Assembly: GCA_023269455.1 (NCBI GenBank)
Contig: JAHFTG010000124.1
Span: forward strand, 1 to 6,506
Direction: 5' to 3'
From: Opitutaceae bacterium
Lineage (GTDB): Bacteria > Verrucomicrobiota > Verrucomicrobiia > Opitutales > Opitutaceae
Length of the DNA: 6,506 nucleotides
Positions 5,266 through 6,506 of the stretch are shown piece after piece. Position numbers and translations under genes: made by a program. The number at the start of each line of letters is the position of its first letter. Positions within the stretch are counted from its first letter, which is position 1. Under the pieces are notes generated by a model. The model did not search any database. It saw nothing but the letters and a program-made list of their open reading frames with translations, and was not told where the DNA came from.

Positions 5266-6506
5266 TTACGCTTGGAGGGCGGCGCGCTGCATGGCGCAGG
5301 CGACGAAGTAGCCTTGGGCCGAGAAAGGCGGGACGCCGGGGGCGCGTGCAACAGGGAGGTAGCCGCCATTGGCATGGAGCAGGCGGGCGAACTCGTTGTC
5401 CTGAAGTTCCAGCGCGAAAAGTTCGTCCGTCACCCAGCGGCGGAGCACGGGGTCGAGGATCGGGTAAATCACCTCGACGCGGCGGAAAAAATTGCGCGGC
5501 ATCCAGTCGGCGCTGCCGGCGAGGATGAGAGGCTCGCCGCCGTCGTTTTCAAAATAGAAGGCGCGGGCGTGCTCGAGGAAGCGGTTGACGATGCTGCGCA
5601 CGCGGATGTTTTCGCTGAGGCCGCGCACGCCGGGGACCAGGCAGCACACGCCGCGGACGATGAGGTCGATCTGCACGCCGGCCTGCGAGGCGGCGTAGAG
5701 GCGGTCGATGGTGGCCTTGTCCACGAGGGAATTCATCTTGGCCATGATGCGCGCGGGGCGGCCGGCGGCGGCGTTGTCGGTCTCGCGCTGGATGAGTTCC
5801 TGGATGCGGCGGTGCAGCGTGTAGGGCGCGACGAGCAGGTGCTTGAAGGCGGGCTCGCGGCTGAAACCGGTGAGGGTGTTGAAGAGATTGGCGGCGTCGG
5901 CGGTGAGCTCTTCGCGGGCGGTGAAGTAGCTGAGATCGGTGTAGAGCCGGGCGGTCTTCGGGTTGTAGTTGCCGGTGCCGAGGTGGGCGTAGCGGCGGAG
6001 GAGTTTGCCCTCGCGGCGGACGACGAGGGAGACTTTGCAATGGGTCTTGTGGCCGATGAGGCCATAGACGACGTGGACGCCGGCTTCCTCGAGCTGGCGG
6101 GCCCACTGGATGTTGTTGGCCTCGTCAAAACGCGCGCGCAGCTCGACGAGCGCGGTGACTTGCTTGCCGTTGCGCGAAGCCTCGATGAGGGCGCGCACGA
6201 TGGGAGAGTCACCACTTGTTCGATACAGGGTCTGCTTTATGGCGAAGACCTGCGGATCACGGGCGGCCTGCTCGACGAAATCGACGACGGGCTGGAACGA
6301 ATCGTAGGGGTGATGGAGAAGGACGTCCTGCTCGCGCAACGTGTCGAAGATGCGCCCGGTGTCATGGAGCGGAGAGGCTTGGGCGGGCGTGAACGGCGGA
6401 TATTTCAGGTCGGGCCGGTCGATCTCCGCGAGGGCCATGAGGCGAAGAAGATTGAGCGGACCGTTGAGGCGGAAAACATATTCGTGCGAGAGGTCGAGGT
6501 GTTCGC
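5266..6506 (-). CDS. ppk1: Polyphosphate kinase Ppk1 (N-terminal part beyond window edge)
   Basis: Ppk1 reversibly transfers the terminal phosphate of ATP to a growing inorganic polyphosphate chain through a phosphohistidine intermediate. The visible 412 codons run from the right edge to TAA 5268-5266. The first residues include FRLNGPLNLLRLMALAEIDR, typical of the family; ATG 6438 there is internal and not the start. Counting from that Met, the landmarks align without gaps to E. coli Ppk: Arg73 (TLYRT, E. coli Arg375) and Arg103 (RARFDEAN, Arg405), which bind Mg and phosphate; His133 in KTHCK (His435, the phosphorylated residue); His152 in YAHLGTGNYN (His454); and His290 in RFLEHAR (His592). 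SADWMPRN and RRVEVIYPILDP of the second phospholipase-D-like domain follow. By this alignment about 280 N-terminal residues are missing from the window. All catalytic residues are present, so the enzyme should be active. The SHD1-C39 gene follows on the same strand. Confidence 0.97.
   Translation of the reverse strand, partial: EHLDLSHEYVFRLNGPLNLLRLMALAEIDRPDLKYPPFTPAQASPLHDTGRIFDTLREQDVLLHHPYDSFQPVVDFVEQAARDPQVFAIKQTLYRTSGDSPIVRALIEASRNGKQVTALVELRARFDEANNIQWARQLEEAGVHVVYGLIGHKTHCKVSLVVRREGKLLRRYAHLGTGNYNPKTARLYTDLSYFTAREELTADAANLFNTLTGFSREPAFKHLLVAPYTLHRRIQELIQRETDNAAAGRPARIMAKMNSLVDKATIDRLYAASQAGVQIDLIVRGVCCLVPGVRGLSENIRVRSIVNRFLEHARAFYFENDGGEPLILAGSADWMPRNFFRRVEVIYPILDPVLRRWVTDELFALELQDNEFARLLHANGGYLPVARAPGVPPFSAQGYFVACAMQRAALQA

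Noticed and set aside
4761..5528. A 255-codon plus-strand ORF across the SHD1 gene and the end of ppk1
   Set aside because: It covers parts of two well-supported minus-strand genes, ends in an Arg/Gly-rich low-complexity tail and has no recognisable domain.
6436..6438. ATG 6438 as the start of ppk1
   Set aside because: The same frame continues upstream to the edge with conserved Ppk1 sequence (LNGPLNLLRL), so this Met is internal.

Overview
The window looks like chromosome from a GC-rich bacterium of the Verrucomicrobiota, probably near the Opitutaceae. This placement is inference from three things: the SecA carries an insertion and a motif VI variant that I associate with the Bacteroidota/Chlamydiota/Verrucomicrobiota side of the tree; there is a secreted protein with an SHD1 (SLA1 homology) domain, a family common in Verrucomicrobiota and Planctomycetota; and the start codons I trust mostly lack a Shine-Dalgarno sequence. 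No 16S or other decisive marker is present.

Layout. (1) 1-2937, minus strand: nearly all of secA, the preprotein translocase ATPase; only the last part of its C-terminal zinc-binding tail lies beyond the left edge. (2) 2938-3364: a 427-base divergent intergenic region with an AT-rich core (33% GC over 3141-3240, counted by hand), a possible 12-codon leader ORF, and imperfect repeats. It should hold the promoters for secA (minus) and the next gene (plus). (3) 3365-3784, plus strand: a 139-residue protein I do not recognise. (4) 3796-5213, minus strand: a secreted SHD1 plus C39-like cysteine peptidase protein of 472 residues, interrupted by a one-base frame change in a run of five C (plus-strand G, 4665-4669), so it reads as two ORFs. 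(5) 5266-6506, minus strand: the C-terminal 412 residues of polyphosphate kinase Ppk1, running off the right edge. The plus-strand gene and the peptidase gene converge with 11 bases between them.

How the genes relate. secA and ppk1 are housekeeping genes. The peptidase lies 52 bases downstream of ppk1 on the same strand and may be co-transcribed with it, although no shared function is evident. Its signal peptide would make it a client of the Sec pathway that SecA powers, but so is any secreted protein. I see no mobile element, CRISPR array, tRNA or rRNA.

The points most worth following are the frame break in the SHD1-C39 gene, the unusual architecture of that protein, and the AT-rich divergent region. 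I found nothing that amounts to a clearly new multi-gene system.
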